A stretch of DNA of 32,064 nt from Shimwellia pseudoproteus (GCF_016415625.1 NZ_WBXP01000043.1:1-32064), one strand, 5' to 3'. Positions 7,937-21,400 are shown, counted from the stretch's first letter. Translations and numbers: made by a program. Notes: a model not told the origin generated them from the sequence alone.

Positions 7937-8440
7937 ATGTTAAACCGGCTAAAAAACCTGACTGAACGCGTTGACGGCAGTAATGAGCTCGTTGGCCAAT
8001 GGCTGCTGGACAGAAAGCACCTGTTAGTTGCCTGGTATAACCTGGTGGGCCTGAAACCGGCCAGGAATTCACTGGCGGCTATCGACGAAACCGCCCTGGA
8101 TGCCTTTTGCCAGGGACTGGTGGACTATCTGTCCGCCGGTCATTTCCATATTTATGCGCGTATTATCCGGGAAATGAAAGGAAATGACGCGCAGTTGGCC
8201 GCCACGCAGCTGTGTCCACTGCTGGAAGCCAACACCCAGCATATTATGGCCTACTACGATCTTCACCTGGAAAGTGCCCTGGATCATGACGATTTTGCGG
8301 AATTTCAGCAGGCGCTATCCGGGCTGGGGGAAGCGATGGAGTCGCGTTTTGCCCTGGAAGATCGCTTGATTCTCATCGCCCTCGGCATTGAGCAAGACAG
8401 CAGTGCCAACGATGATAATCAATTGTCCCATCCTGCTTGA
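7937..8440 (+). CDS. rsd: Regulator of sigma D (anti-sigma-70) Rsd
   Basis: Rsd binds region 4 of sigma-70 and sequesters it in stationary phase, favouring other sigma factors; the E. coli protein also interacts with HPr and SpoT. The 167-residue protein begins MLNRLKNLTERV as in E. coli. It retains the helical core (KHLLVAWYNLVGLKP, LVDYLSAGHFHIYARI, LEANTQHIMAYYD) and the shared end SHPA. Relative to E. coli (158 residues as I recall) the C-terminal segment is longer and more acidic (EQDSSANDDNQLSHPA). The ATG at 7937 is preferred over an in-frame one ten codons upstream because GGAG lies 6 nt before it and it aligns with the known start. Confidence 0.95.
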   Translation: MLNRLKNLTERVDGSNELVGQWLLDRKHLLVAWYNLVGLKPARNSLAAIDETALDAFCQGLVDYLSAGHFHIYARIIREMKGNDAQLAATQLCPLLEANTQHIMAYYDLHLESALDHDDFAEFQQALSGLGEAMESRFALEDRLILIALGIEQDSSANDDNQLSHPA

Positions 8441-8465
8441 GTTTCTGTGTATTAACGAGTAGTTT
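8437..8465 (+). promoter_or_regulatory. Candidate thiC operon promoter
   Basis: TTGAGT (8437-8442) and TAGTTT (8460-8465) are 17 bp apart, starting in the rsd stop codon. Transcription would begin near 8472, just before the riboswitch. A GC hairpin (8476-8481 with 8487-8492, loop AGTAA) lies at the very start of such a transcript. Confidence 0.35.
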
Positions 8466-8498
8466 ACAACTTTGCCCCCGCAGTAAGCGGGGATGTAT

Positions 8499-8604
8499 CT
8501 TGTCGGAGTGCCCAGTGTTAACCCTGCCGGTTAACCCACGGGCTGAGACCGTTAATTCGGGATCCGCGGAACCTGATCAGGTTAAAACCTGCGAAGGGAA
8601 CAAG
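8499..8604 (+). promoter_or_regulatory. TPP riboswitch (THI element) upstream of thiC
   Basis: The aptamer that binds thiamine pyrophosphate and represses the thi operon is well preserved. P1 pairs CTTGT (8499-8503) with ACAAG (8600-8604). The pyrimidine-sensor arm contains CTGAGA (8543-8548), and the pyrophosphate arm contains ACCTGATCAGGT and GCGAAGGGAA (8591-8600). An extra P3a hairpin is inserted (GTTAACC 8517-8523 with GGTTAAC 8529-8535). The expression platform runs to thiC and includes a GGGG-TTTT-CCCC hairpin (8635-8646) and possible long-range pairing of CCTGG (8621-8625) with CCAGG (8668-8672). No U-tract terminator is evident, so control of translation or Rho access is more likely. 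The E. coli short RNA SroH corresponds to this leader. Confidence 0.97.
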
Positions 8605-8676
8605 AGTAAATACCGTTTTGCCTGGTATCGCTGTGGGGTTTTCCCCCGGCATATCCCCGATGATCCGCCAGGTTGA

Positions 8677-10634
<1,958 letters not shown>

Positions 10635-10635
<1 letters not shown>

Positions 10636-11273
10636 TGCTGTACCAACCTGATTTTCCCGCAATGCCCCAGCACCTGGGCCTCTACCCGGTGGTTGACTCG
10701 GTAGAGTGGATTGCCCGCCTGCTGGATGCCGGTGTGCGTACTATCCAGCTGCGCATTAAAGACAAGCAGGACCATGAGGTCGAGGCCGATGTGATAGCGG
10801 CTATCGCCCTGGGCAAGCGCTATAACGCCCGGCTGTTTATTAACGATTACTGGCAGCTGGCCATCGCGCATCGCGCTTATGGGGTCCATCTGGGTCAGGA
10901 AGATCTGGAAACCACCGATCTGGACGCCATCCGTCAGGCCGGGTTGCGGCTGGGGGTTTCGACCCATGACGATATGGAAATCGACGTCGCGCTGGCGGCA
11001 AAACCGTCGTATATCGCCCTCGGCCATGTGTTCCCTACCCAAACCAAACAGATGCCTTCTGCCCCCCAGGGGCTGGCACAGCTGGCAGCGCATATCCAGC
11101 GCCTGGGAGCATATCCGACCGTGGCCATTGGCGGCATCAGCATTGACCGGGCACAAGCGGTAATGGACACCGGCGTCGGCAGTATTGCCGTGGTCAGCGC
11201 CATTACCCAGGCGCCGGACTGGCGCCAGGCCACGGCGCAATTACTGGACATCGCAGGAGCCGGGGATGAATGA
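10635..11273 (+). CDS. thiE: Thiamine phosphate synthase ThiE
   Basis: ThiE joins HMP pyrophosphate and thiazole phosphate to make thiamine phosphate. It is a 212-residue TIM barrel, close to the 211 of E. coli. Family motifs are intact: QLRIKDK near the N-terminus, [30 protein letters not shown] and the phosphate-binding AIGGIS. The start overlaps the thiC stop by one base (TAATG), with AGGAGG (10622-10627) seven bases before it, implying translational coupling. Confidence 0.98.
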
Positions 11274-12021
11274 CGCGGATTTTATGCGTTATAGCCGCCA
11301 GCTATTGCTGGAGGATGTCGCCCTGGAGGGCCAGCAAAAGCTGCTGGCCAGCCGGGTACTGATTATCGGCCTCGGTGGGCTGGGATCGCCGGCGGCACTT
11401 TACCTGGCCGGGGCCGGTGTCGGCCATCTGGTCCTGGCCGATGACGACACGGTGCACATCAGCAACCTCCAGCGCCAGATCCTGTTCAGTTCCCATGATC
11501 TTGAACAACCCAAGGCGGAGGTGGCTAAACGCCAGCTGGCGCGGATCAACCCGTCCATCCGCGTGGATGCCCTCCCGCAGCGGTTATCCGGTAACTCCTT
11601 GCGCCAGGCGGTAGCCCAGGCGGATCTGGTGCTCGACTGCACCGACAATATGGCCAGCCGCCAGGCAATCAACACCGCCTGTGTCACCCAGGATACCCCG
11701 CTTATCAGCGCCAGCGCTGTGGGGTTCGGCGGCCAGTTGATGGTGCTGACCCCCCCGTGGAGCAACGGCTGTTATCGCTGCCTGTGGCCGGAGGACGATG
11801 AACCGGCCCGCAATTGCCGCACCGCCGGTGTCCTTGGCCCGGTGGTCGGCGTAATGGGCACTTTACAAGCCCTGGAGGCGCTGAAACTGCTCTGCGGCAT
11901 GCCGGTGGCCAGTGGCCACTTGCAGCTGTTTGATGCCCGCCAGCACCAGTGGCGTTCCCTGGAGTTACGCCGTGCGCCAGATTGCCCGGTTTGCGGAGAG
12001 CACCATGCAGATTCAGTTTAA
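11266..12021 (+). CDS. thiF: ThiS adenylyltransferase ThiF
   Basis: ThiF adenylates the C-terminal glycine of ThiS and takes part in sulfur loading; it is an E1-like enzyme. The 251 residues match E. coli ThiF. The nucleotide loop GLGGLGS (35-41), zinc cysteines C169, C172, C240 and C243, and Cys184, which forms the acyl disulfide with ThiS in E. coli, are all present. The frame is open further upstream, but ATG 11266 aligns with the known start and has AGGAG (11255-11259) before it. It overlaps thiE by 8 bp and thiS by 17 bp. Confidence 0.98.
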   Translation: MNDADFMRYSRQLLLEDVALEGQQKLLASRVLIIGLGGLGSPAALYLAGAGVGHLVLADDDTVHISNLQRQILFSSHDLEQPKAEVAKRQLARINPSIRVDALPQRLSGNSLRQAVAQADLVLDCTDNMASRQAINTACVTQDTPLISASAVGFGGQLMVLTPPWSNGCYRCLWPEDDEPARNCRTAGVLGPVVGVMGTLQALEALKLLCGMPVASGHLQLFDARQHQWRSLELRRAPDCPVCGEHHADSV

Positions 12022-12205
12022 CGACCAGACAGTCCAATGCCCGGACGGCTGCAGCGTCAGCGACTTACTGGCACAACTGGATATCCGCCAGTCAGGCTGC
12101 GCCCTGGCCATTAATCAAACCATTATTCCCCGGGGGCAGTGGCAGCAGCATCCCCTGCACGACGGGGATCAGATCCTGCTCTTCCAGGCTATCGCCGGGG
12201 GTTAA
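12005..12205 (+). CDS. thiS: Sulfur carrier protein ThiS
   Basis: ThiS is a ubiquitin-fold carrier whose C-terminal thiocarboxylate donates sulfur to the thiazole ring. The 66-residue length equals E. coli ThiS. The chain ends in the required Gly-Gly (QAIAGG) after the conserved DGDQILLFQ. The start lies inside the end of thiF, with GGAGAG (11995-12000) upstream. The stop is one base before the thiG start. Confidence 0.97.
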   Translation: MQIQFNDQTVQCPDGCSVSDLLAQLDIRQSGCALAINQTIIPRGQWQQHPLHDGDQILLFQAIAGG

Positions 12206-12206
12206 T

Positions 12207-12974
12207 ATGTTACAGATTGCTGATAAAACGTTCTCGTCGCCGCTGTTCACCGGCACCGGCAAATTTGCCTCACCGGATGTGATGACCGCGGCGATCACCG
12301 CCTCCGGCTCACAACTGGTTACCCTGGCCATGAAACGCCTGGATTTGCAGGGCCAGCGCGATGATATCCTCACCCCGCTCCGGGCCCTGGGCATTAGCCT
12401 GCTGCCCAATACGTCTGGGGCAAAAACCGCTGAAGAGGCGATTTTTGCCGCCCAGCTGGCCCGGGAAGCGCTGGGCACCCACTGGGTAAAACTGGAAATC
12501 CACCCGGATGCCCGCTATTTACTGCCGGACCCCATCGAAACCCTGAAAGCGGCGGACGCCCTGGTGAAGCAGGGCTTTGTGGTCCTGCCGTACTGCGGTG
12601 CCGATCCGGTGCTGTGTAAACGGCTGGAAGAAGCCGGATGCGCCGCCGTGATGCCCCTCGGGGCGCCGATTGGCTCTAATCAGGGCCTGCAAACCCGCGC
12701 CATGCTGGAGATTATTATTGAGCAAGCCCGGGTACCGGTGGTGGTGGATGCCGGGATCGGCGTGCCGCACCACGCCTGTGAAGCGCTGGAGATGGGGGCC
12801 GATGCGGTGCTGGTGAATACCGCTATCGCCGTGGCGGATGACCCGGTACAAATGGCCCGGGCATTCCGCCTCGCCGTAGAGGCCGGGCAAATTGCCGCCC
12901 AGTCTGGCCCCGGTAAACGCCATATCTATGCCCAGGCCACCAGCCCGCTGACAGGCTTTCTGGAGCAATGCTAA
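12207..12974 (+). CDS. thiG: Thiazole synthase ThiG
   Basis: ThiG condenses deoxyxylulose 5-phosphate, dehydroglycine and ThiS thiocarboxylate to the thiazole phosphate. The 255-residue TIM barrel has the Schiff-base lysine K95 in [16 protein letters not shown] near the N-terminus, [11 protein letters not shown] and the phosphate site DAGIGVP. The start follows GGGGG within the thiS end, leaving a 1-bp gap; longer in-frame extensions overlap thiS and are not credible. In gammaproteobacteria ThiG works as a complex with ThiH, which follows directly. Confidence 0.98.
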   Translation: MLQIADKTFSSPLFTGTGKFASPDVMTAAITASGSQLVTLAMKRLDLQGQRDDILTPLRALGISLLPNTSGAKTAEEAIFAAQLAREALGTHWVKLEIHPDARYLLPDPIETLKAADALVKQGFVVLPYCGADPVLCKRLEEAGCAAVMPLGAPIGSNQGLQTRAMLEIIIEQARVPVVVDAGIGVPHHACEALEMGADAVLVNTAIAVADDPVQMARAFRLAVEAGQIAAQSGPGKRHIYAQATSPLTGFLEQC

Positions 12975-14104
12975 TGGAAACCTTTACCCAACGCTGGCGG
13001 CAACTGGATCACGACGATATCCGGCTGCGGATTAACAGCAAGACCCCGCGCGATGTAGAGGCCGCCCTCGCCGCCCGCCGTCCCGATCGGGAGGATATGC
13101 TGGCCCTGTTATCCCCGGCAGCGGCCGGGTACCTGGAGCCCATGGCGCAAAAAGCCCATGCCCTGACCCGCCAGCGCTTTGGCAACACCGTCAGTTTTTA
13201 TGTGCCGCTGTACCTTTCCAACCTGTGCGCCAATGACTGCACCTACTGCGGCTTTTCGATGAGTAACCATCTGAAGCGCAAAACCCTTGATGAAGACGAA
13301 ATCGCCCGGGAGTGTGCCGCCATCCGGGCCCTGGGTTTTAGTCATCTGTTACTGGTCACCGGTGAGCACCAGACCAAAGTGGGCATGGATTACTTCCGCC
13401 GCCACCTGCCCTATATCCGCAGCCAGTTCAGTTCCCTGCAAATGGAAGTGCAGCCCCTGGCCGAAGAAGAGTACGCCGAGCTGAAAAATCTCGGCCTTGA
13501 TGGGGTGATGGTCTATCAGGAGACCTATCATGAGGCCACCTATGCCCGCCACCATCTACGCGGTAAGAAACAGGACTTCTTCTGGCGGCTGGAAACCCCG
13601 GACCGTCTGGGGCGGGCGGGCATTGATCGCATCGGCCTTGGGGCACTGATTGGCTTGTCAGACAGCTGGCGGGTGGACTGCTATATGGTGGCGGAGCACC
13701 TGTTGTGGCTACAACAACACTACTGGCAGAGCCGCTATTCGGTGTCGTTCCCGCGCCTGCGTCCCTGTGCGGGCGGTGTTCAGCCCGCCTCCCTGATGGA
13801 CGAGCGCCAGTTATTACAGGTGATTTGTGCCTTTCGCATTATGTCGCCTGATGTGGAGTTGTCTCTCTCAACCCGAGAGTCACCGTGGTTCCGCGATCAC
13901 GTGGTGCCGCTGGTGATTAACCACGTTAGCGCGTTCTCCCGCACCCAACCCGGTGGCTATGCCGATGGCGATAAACCGGAGCTGGAGCAGTTTGCCCCCC
14001 ATGATGGCCGTACGCCGGATGAAGTGGCGCAGATGCTGGTTGCCGCCGGACTCCAGCCAGTATGGAAGGACTGGGACGGTTACCTGGGGCGACCGGCACG
14101 CTAA
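12974..14104 (+). CDS. thiH: 2-iminoacetate (dehydroglycine) synthase ThiH
   Basis: ThiH is a radical-SAM tyrosine lyase that cleaves tyrosine to dehydroglycine and p-cresol, feeding ThiG. The 376-residue protein carries the CX3CX2C cluster motif at C85, C89 and C92 (LCANDCTYCGF), matching E. coli positions. Two ATGs are possible: 12968 and 12974. I prefer 12974 (METFTQRW) because it aligns with E. coli and lies 8 nt from GGAG, whereas the earlier one is 2 nt from it. It overlaps the thiG stop by one base. It is the last gene of the operon and is followed by a bidirectional terminator. Confidence 0.97.
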   Translation: METFTQRWRQLDHDDIRLRINSKTPRDVEAALAARRPDREDMLALLSPAAAGYLEPMAQKAHALTRQRFGNTVSFYVPLYLSNLCANDCTYCGFSMSNHLKRKTLDEDEIARECAAIRALGFSHLLLVTGEHQTKVGMDYFRRHLPYIRSQFSSLQMEVQPLAEEEYAELKNLGLDGVMVYQETYHEATYARHHLRGKKQDFFWRLETPDRLGRAGIDRIGLGALIGLSDSWRVDCYMVAEHLLWLQQHYWQSRYSVSFPRLRPCAGGVQPASLMDERQLLQVICAFRIMSPDVELSLSTRESPWFRDHVVPLVINHVSAFSRTQPGGYADGDKPELEQFAPHDGRTPDEVAQMLVAAGLQPVWKDWDGYLGRPAR

Positions 14105-14137
14105 TCTGTCGCGATGCGTTAACTGAATTGCAGATAT

Positions 14138-14163
14138 AAAAAAACCCGCCGAAGCGGGTTTTT
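14138..14163. terminator. Bidirectional terminator between thiH and rpoC
   Basis: AAAACCCGC (14141-14149) pairs with GCGGGTTTT (14154-14162) around CGAA. A run of seven A starting at 14138 precedes the stem and T follows it, so both converging operons get a U-tract. It lies 18 bp past the rpoC stop and about 34 bp past thiH. Confidence 0.92.
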
Positions 14164-14180
14164 CATTATGGTGCCAACGA

Positions 14181-17100
14181 TTAATCGTTGTTGTTATTGC
14201 CACCCAGACCTGCGTTCAGCAGTTCTGCCAGGTTGGCAGAAGCCTCTTCTGCGCTAACCTGCGGTGCAACAGGGGTTTCACCCGCTGCGCGGCGACGTGC
14301 ACGATCCTGGTGGTACGCGTAACCGGTACCGGCCGGGATCAGACGACCCACAATAACGTTCTCTTTCAGGCCACGCAGTTCGTCGCGTTTACCCGCAACG
14401 GCTGCTTCGGTCAGGACACGAGTTGTTTCCTGGAACGATGCCGCAGAGATGAAGGACTCAGTTGCCAGAGAGGCTTTGGTGATACCCAGCAGGTCGCGAG
14501 CATAGGTTGCCGCCACTTTGCCGTTCTCTTCCAGTTCGCGGTTAGCGATCTTGACGCGAGAGTATTCAACCTGTTCACCTTCCAGGAAGTCGGAGCTACC
14601 GGCGCTGGCAATGGTGGCTTTACGCAGCATCTGACGAACGATAACTTCAATGTGTTTATCGTTGATCTTAACGCCCTGCAGACGGTAAACGTCCTGTACT
14701 TCGTTCACGATGTAACGGGTTACCGCGTGAACGCCGCGCAGACGCAGGATGTCATGCGGTGCTTCCGGACCATCAGAAACCACGTCACCACGTTCAACGC
14801 GTTCACCTTCGAACACGTTCAGCTGACGCCATTTCGGAATCATCTCTTCGTAAGGATCGCTACCGTCAACCGGCGTGATAACCAGACGACGTTTGCCTTT
14901 GGTTTCTTTACCGAAGGAGATGATACCGCTGATTTCAGCCAGGATTGCCGGCTCTTTCGGACGGCGGGCTTCGAACAGGTCCGCAACGCGCGGCAGACCA
15001 CCGGTGATATCCTTGGTACCGCCGGATTCCTGCGGAATACGCGCCAGGGTGTCACCAGAACTGATCTTAACGCCATCTTCCAGCTGAACAATCGCTTTAC
15101 CAGGCAGGAAGTATTGCGCCGGCATATCAGAGCCCGGAATCATTACGTCGTCGCCGTTGGCATCAACAATTTTCAGTGCCGGACGCAGATCTTTACCACC
15201 ACCGGTACGTTCTGCAGAATCCAGAACCACCAGAGAAGACAGACCGGTCAGTTCATCAGTCTGACGGGTGATGGTCTGGCCATCTATCATGTCAGTAAAG
15301 CGAACGAAACCTGCCACCTCGGTGATTACCGGCATGGTGTGCGGATCCCAGTTGGCAACGGTTTCACCGCCGGCAACCTGTTCGCCATCACCTTTAGACA
15401 GTACGGAACCGTAAGGGACTTTATAGCTTTCTTTAGTACGGCCAAATTCGTCGATCAGCTTCAGCTCGGTATTACGGGAAGTAATAACCAGTTTACCGCT
15501 GGAGTTAACAACAGACTTGGCGTTAGACAGCTTGATGCTACCCTTGTTTTTCACCTGAATGCTGGATTCAGCAGCCGCACGTGATGCCGCACCACCGATG
15601 TGGAACGTACGCATGGTCAGCTGAGTACCCGGTTCACCGATGGACTGTGCCGCGATAACACCGATCGCTTCACCTTTGTTCACCAGGTGGCCGCGGGCCA
15701 GGTCACGACCGTAGCAGTGCGCACACACACCGAAGTCAGTGTCACAGGATACAACAGAACGCACTTTGACGGAGTCAACAGAGTTCTCTTCCAGCAGGTC
15801 ACACTGCTGCTCGTGCAGCAAGGTGTTACGCGGAACCAGAATATCTGCGGTGCCCGGTTTCAGTACGTCTTCAGCCGTTACACGACCCAGTACGCGATCG
15901 CGCAGTGGTTCTTTAACGTCGCCACCTTCGATAACCGGCGTCATAGTGATGCCTTCGAATGTGCCGCAGTCATCTTCGGTAACAACCAGATCCTGTGCCA
16001 CGTCAACCAGACGACGCGTCAGGTAACCGGAGTTCGCGGTTTTCAGCGCGGTATCCGCCAGACCTTTACGCGCACCGTGGGTGGAGATGAAGTACTGGAG
16101 TACGTTCAGACCTTCACGGAAGTTCGCAGTGATTGGCGTTTCGATGATGGAGCCATCTGGCTTCGCCATCAGACCACGCATACCGGCCAGCTGACGAATC
16201 TGTGCCGGGGAGCCACGCGCGCCGGAGTCGGCCATCATGTAGATGCTGTTAAACGACACCTGCTGCTCTTCTTCACCGTGACGGTTAATGACCGTTTCGG
16301 TTTGCAGGTTTTCCATCATCGCTTTGGAAACACGGTCGTTGGCCGCGGCCCAGATATCGATAACTTTGTTGTAGCGTTCGCCAGCGGTAACCAGACCAGA
16401 CTGGAACTGTTCCTGAATCTCAGCAACTTCGGCTTCGGCTTCAGCAACGATCTCGGCTTTTTTCGCCGGGATAACCATGTCATCGATACCAACGGAAGAA
16501 CCAGAACGGGCTGCATAGGCAAAGCCGGTATACATGATCTGGTCAGCGAAGATAACGGTCGGTTTCAGGCCCAGAGTACGGTAGCAAGCGTTCAGCATTT
16601 TGGAGATCGCTTTTTTACCCAGTGCCTGGTTCACGATGGTGTACGGCAGGCCTTTCGGCACGATCATCCACAGGATCGCACGACCAACAGTGGTGTCTTT
16701 GATTGACGTTACCGCCACAAAGTTACCCTGTTCGTCTTTTTCGAACTCGGTGATACGTACTTTAACGCGAGCGTGCAGCTCAGCCAGACCGGAGCGGTAC
16801 AGACGTTCCGCTTCTTTCGGGCCAGTCAGCACCATACCTTCGCCTTTGGCGTTGATACGGTCACGGGTCATGTAGTACAGACCCAACACCACGTCCTGAG
16901 ACGGAACGATGATTGGATCACCGTTTGCCGGGGACAGGATGTTGTTGGTAGACATCATCAGCGCACGCGCTTCCAGCTGGGCTTCCAGGGTCAGCGGTAC
17001 GTGGATTGCCATCTGGTCACCATCGAAGTCGGCGTTGTATGCCGCACACACCAGCGGGTGCAGCTGCATTGCTTTACCTTCGATAAGGATCGGTTCAAAT

Positions 17101-18407
17101 GCCTGAATACCCAGACGGTGCAGGGTCGGCGCACGGTTCAGCATGACCGGGTGTTCGCGGATAACTTCATCCAGGATATCCCAAACCACGGCTTCTTCGC
17201 GCTCTACCATTTTCTTGGCGGCTTTGATGGTGGTCGCGAGGCCACGCAGTTCCAGCTTGCCATAGATGAACGGTTTGAACAGTTCCAGTGCCATTTTCTT
17301 CGGCAGACCGCACTGATGCAGACGCAGGTATGGACCTACGGTGATAACAGAACGACCGGAGTAGTCAACACGTTTACCCAGCAGGTTCTGACGGAAACGA
17401 CCCTGTTTACCTTTGATTATGTCGGCCAAAGATTTCAGAGGACGTTTGTTAGAGCCGGTGATGGCACGACCGCGACGGCCGTTATCCAGCAGGGCATCTA
17501 CCGCTTCCTGCAGCATACGTTTTTCGTTGCGTACGATGATATCAGGAGCCGCCAGATCCAGCAGACGTTTCAGACGGTTGTTACGGTTAATGACGCGACG
17601 ATACAGATCGTTCAGGTCAGACGTCGCAAAACGGCCACCGTCCAGCGGAACCAACGGACGCAGATCTGGCGGCAGTACCGGCAGAACGGTCAGGATCATC
17701 CACTCTGGTTTATTACCAGACTGTACGAAAGCTTCCAGCAGCTTGATGCGTTTGGTCAGCTTTTTGCGTTTGGTTTCAGAGTTGGTTTCGTTCAACTCTT
17801 CGCGCAGGGTTTCGCATTCCTGCTCCAGATCCATGTTCTTCAGCAGCGCCTGGATAGCTTCAGCACCCATCTTCGCGTCGAATTCGTCACCGAACTCTTC
17901 CAGCGCGTCCAGATACTGTTCTTCCGTCAGGATCTGACGGCGTTCCAGGTTGGTCATCCCGCCTTCGATAACAACATAAGATTCGAAGTACAGTACGCGT
18001 TCGATATCGCGCAGCGGCATATCCAGCAGCAGGCCGATACGGGACGGCAGAGATTTCAGGAACCAGATGTGCGCAGTCGGAGACGCCAGCTCGATGTGGC
18101 CCATACGTTCACGACGTACTTTGGTCTGGGTCACTTCAACGCCGCACTTCTCACAGATAACACCGCGGTGTTTCAGGCGCTTGTACTTACCGCACAGGCA
18201 CTCGTAGTCTTTCACTGGCCCAAAGATACGGGCGCAGAACAGACCGTCACGCTCAGGTTTGAACGTACGGTAGTTGATGGTTTCCGGCTTTTTAACTTCA
18301 CCGAAAGACCATGAACGGATCATGTCTGGCGAAGCCAGAGCAATTTTGATCGCATCAAACTCTTCGGTTTTAGTTTGCGCTTTCAGAAACTTTAATAAGT
18401 CTTTCAC
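14181..18407 (-). CDS. rpoC: RNA polymerase beta' subunit
   Basis: Beta' forms one half of the polymerase clamp and active centre. The 1408 residues are one longer than E. coli, with the difference at the C-terminus (GLGGNNNND). The start is GTG, as in E. coli, with GGGAG upstream. Visible elements are the N-terminal zinc finger (C70, C72, C85, C88), the catalytic NADFDGD (D460, D462, D464), the F-loop region QLAGMRG, the bridge helix and trigger loop segments, and the second zinc site including [11 protein letters not shown]. Two unusual residues are Ile468, next to the catalytic motif, and Pro734, before the F loop (see findings). It lies 76 bp downstream of rpoB in the same transcript. Confidence 0.99.
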   Translation of the reverse strand: MKDLLKFLKAQTKTEEFDAIKIALASPDMIRSWSFGEVKKPETINYRTFKPERDGLFCARIFGPVKDYECLCGKYKRLKHRGVICEKCGVEVTQTKVRRERMGHIELASPTAHIWFLKSLPSRIGLLLDMPLRDIERVLYFESYVVIEGGMTNLERRQILTEEQYLDALEEFGDEFDAKMGAEAIQALLKNMDLEQECETLREELNETNSETKRKKLTKRIKLLEAFVQSGNKPEWMILTVLPVLPPDLRPLVPLDGGRFATSDLNDLYRRVINRNNRLKRLLDLAAPDIIVRNEKRMLQEAVDALLDNGRRGRAITGSNKRPLKSLADIIKGKQGRFRQNLLGKRVDYSGRSVITVGPYLRLHQCGLPKKMALELFKPFIYGKLELRGLATTIKAAKKMVEREEAVVWDILDEVIREHPVMLNRAPTLHRLGIQAFEPILIEGKAMQLHPLVCAAYNADFDGDQMAIHVPLTLEAQLEARALMMSTNNILSPANGDPIIVPSQDVVLGLYYMTRDRINAKGEGMVLTGPKEAERLYRSGLAELHARVKVRITEFEKDEQGNFVAVTSIKDTTVGRAILWMIVPKGLPYTIVNQALGKKAISKMLNACYRTLGLKPTVIFADQIMYTGFAYAARSGSSVGIDDMVIPAKKAEIVAEAEAEVAEIQEQFQSGLVTAGERYNKVIDIWAAANDRVSKAMMENLQTETVINRHGEEEQQVSFNSIYMMADSGARGSPAQIRQLAGMRGLMAKPDGSIIETPITANFREGLNVLQYFISTHGARKGLADTALKTANSGYLTRRLVDVAQDLVVTEDDCGTFEGITMTPVIEGGDVKEPLRDRVLGRVTAEDVLKPGTADILVPRNTLLHEQQCDLLEENSVDSVKVRSVVSCDTDFGVCAHCYGRDLARGHLVNKGEAIGVIAAQSIGEPGTQLTMRTFHIGGAASRAAAESSIQVKNKGSIKLSNAKSVVNSSGKLVITSRNTELKLIDEFGRTKESYKVPYGSVLSKGDGEQVAGGETVANWDPHTMPVITEVAGFVRFTDMIDGQTITRQTDELTGLSSLVVLDSAERTGGGKDLRPALKIVDANGDDVMIPGSDMPAQYFLPGKAIVQLEDGVKISSGDTLARIPQESGGTKDITGGLPRVADLFEARRPKEPAILAEISGIISFGKETKGKRRLVITPVDGSDPYEEMIPKWRQLNVFEGERVERGDVVSDGPEAPHDILRLRGVHAVTRYIVNEVQDVYRLQGVKINDKHIEVIVRQMLRKATIASAGSSDFLEGEQVEYSRVKIANRELEENGKVAATYARDLLGITKASLATESFISAASFQETTRVLTEAAVAGKRDELRGLKENVIVGRLIPAGTGYAYHQDRARRRAAGETPVAPQVSAEEASANLAELLNAGLGGNNNND

Positions 18408-18483
18408 GGATTTGCTCCCGTCGGAGTTAGCACTCTCAAGTGCCGGGTTTTACCCCGGCACCCTGAACCTGTTTGAGCGAGTA

Positions 18484-21400
18484 TTACTCGTCTTCCAGTT
18501 CGATGTTGATACCCAGCGAACGGATCTCTTTCAACAGTACGTTGAAGGATTCCGGCATGCCCGGTTCCATCTGGTGATTACCGTCTACGATGTTTTTATA
18601 CATCTTAGTACGGCCGTTCACGTCATCAGACTTAACGGTGAGCATTTCCTGCAGGGTATAGGCGGCGCCGTATGCTTCCAGCGCCCACACTTCCATCTCC
18701 CCGAAGCGCTGGCCACCGAACTGTGCCTTACCACCCAGCGGCTGCTGAGTAACCAGGCTGTAAGAACCGGTAGAACGAGCATGCATTTTGTCGTCGACCA
18801 GGTGGTTCAGTTTCAGCATGTACATGTAACCGACGGTTACCTGACGCTCAAACTGTTCACCGGTACGGCCGTCAAACAGCGTGATCTGGCCGGAAGTCGG
18901 CAGGTCACCCAGTTTCAGCAGCTCTTTAATTTCCGCTTCTTTTGCACCGTCGAATACCGGCGTTGCAATCGGCATACCTTTACGCAGGTTTTCAGCCAGA
19001 CGCAGCACTTCATCATCAGTGAAGGTGTTCAGGTCAACTTTCTGACGAACATCTGCACCCAGATCGTAAGCGCGCTGGATGAATTCACGCAGTTTGGCCA
19101 CTTCCTGCTGCTGTTTCAGCATGGCGTTGATCTTATCGCCGATGCCTTTGGCAGCCATACCCAGGTGGGTTTCCAGGATCTGACCGATATTCATACGAGA
19201 CGGTACGCCCAGCGGGTTCAGTACGATGTCTACCGGCGTGCCGTTTTCATCGTAAGGCATGTCTTCGATCGGGTTGATCTTAGAAACAACACCCTTGTTA
19301 CCGTGACGACCTGCCATTTTGTCACCAGGCTGGATGTGACGTTTCACAGCCAGATAAACTTTAACGATTTTCAGCACGCCCGGTGCCAGATCATCGCCCT
19401 GAGTGATTTTGCGGCGTTTCGCTTCGAGTTTTTTCTCGAACTCGTGTTTCAGTTCGTCGTACTGCTCAGCCAGCTGTTCCAGCTGATTTTGTTTCTCTTC
19501 GTCGGTCAGGCCCAGTTCCAGCCAGCGATCGCGCGGCAGTTTGTCGAGCTTGTCAGCTTCAACACCACCGGAGATCAGTACCGCACGGATACGGCTGAAC
19601 AGACCCGCTTCGAGGATAGACAGCTCTTCAGACAAATCTTTCTTCGCCTGTTTGAGCTGCATTTCTTCGATTTCCAGCGCACGTTTGTCTTTTTCCACGC
19701 CATCGCGGGTGAAGACCTGAACGTCGATAACCGTACCGGAAACACTGTTTGGCACGCGCAGAGAAGAGTCTTTAACGTCAGACGCTTTCTCACCGAAGAT
19801 GGCACGCAGCAGTTTCTCTTCTGGGGTCAGCTGGGTTTCGCCTTTCGGCGTTACTTTACCAACCAGAATGTCGCCACCGCGGACTTCAGCACCGATATAC
19901 ACGATACCGGACTCATCCAGTTTGGAGAGTGCTGCTTCACCCACGTTCGGGATATCGGCAGTTATCTCTTCAGGCCCCAGTTTGGTGTCACGGGACACAC
20001 ACGCCAGTTCCTGGATATGGATGGTGGTGAAACGGTCTTCCTGGACAATACGCTCGGATACGAGGATGGAGTCTTCGAAGTTGTAACCGTTCCACGGCAT
20101 GAATGCCACGCGCATGTTCTGGCCGAGCGCCAGCTCACCGAGGTCAGTAGACGGACCATCTGCCAGCACATCACCACGATCAACCGGCTCGCCCAGAGAC
20201 ACACAAGGGGTCTGGTTGATACAGGTGTTCTGGTTAGAACGGGTGTACTTGGTCAGGTTATAAATGTCGATACCTGCTTCGCCCGGGTACATCTCGTCTT
20301 CGTTAACTTTGATAACGATACGGGAAGCATCCACGTACTGGATAGTACCGCCACGTTTGGCAACGGCGGTTACGCCGGAGTCAACCGCTACCGCACGTTC
20401 CATACCGGTACCAACCAGCGGCTTATCAGAGCGCAGAGTCGGAACCGCCTGACGTTGCATGTTCGCACCCATCAATGCACGGTTGGCGTCATCGTGTTCC
20501 AGGAACGGGATCAGGGACGCACCGACGGATACCACCTGCTGGGTGGATACGTCCATGTAGTCAACCTGGTCGCGGCTGAACAAGCTGGATTCGCCTTTGT
20601 TACGGCAGGTCACCAGATCTTCTTCGAAGTGGCCTTCTTCATCCAGGTTGGAGTTCGCCTGAGCGATGACGTAGTTACCTTCTTCGATAGCAGACAGGTA
20701 ATGAATCTCATCGGTCACCACACCGTCGCGCACCAGACGATACGGGGTTTCGAGGAAACCGTATTCGTTAGTACGTGCGTACACGGACAGGGAGTTGATC
20801 AGACCGATGTTCGGACCTTCAGGGGTTTCGATTGGGCACACGCGGCCGTAGTGGGTCGGGTGTACGTCTCGCACTTCAAAGCCCGCACGTTCACGGGTCA
20901 GACCGCCTGGGCCCAATGCAGAGATACGACGTTTGTGCGTGATCTCAGACAGCGGGTTGTTCTGGTCCATAAACTGGGACAGCTGGCTGGAGCCGAAGAA
21001 CTCTTTCACTGCCGCAGAAATAGGCTTGGCGTTGATCATGTCCTGAGGCATCAGGGTATCCAGATCGCCCAGAGACAGACGCTCTTTCACCGCACGCTCT
21101 ACACGTACCAGGCCAACGCGGAACTGGTTTTCCGCCATTTCGCCTACGGAACGGATACGACGGTTGCCGAGGTGGTCAATATCATCCACTTCGCCTTTAC
21201 CGTTACGGATATCGATGAGTTTTTTCATGACATCAATGATGTCTTCTTTACTCAGGATACCGGAGCCTTCGATCTCGTTGCGCAGCAGAGAACGGTTGAA
21301 CTTCATGCGACCTACCGCGGACAGATCGTAGCGGTCTTCGGAGAAGAACAGGTTCTCGAACAGGCTTTCAGCGGCTTCACGTGTTGGTGGCTCACCCGGG

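Noticed and set aside
8437..8676. A 79-codon frame across the thiC leader
   Set aside because: It runs through the TPP aptamer, whose conserved bases explain the sequence.
20890..20990. Possible rifampicin-resistance change in RpoB
   Set aside because: The resistance-determining region reads as the sensitive wild type, with the usual Asp, His and Ser residues.
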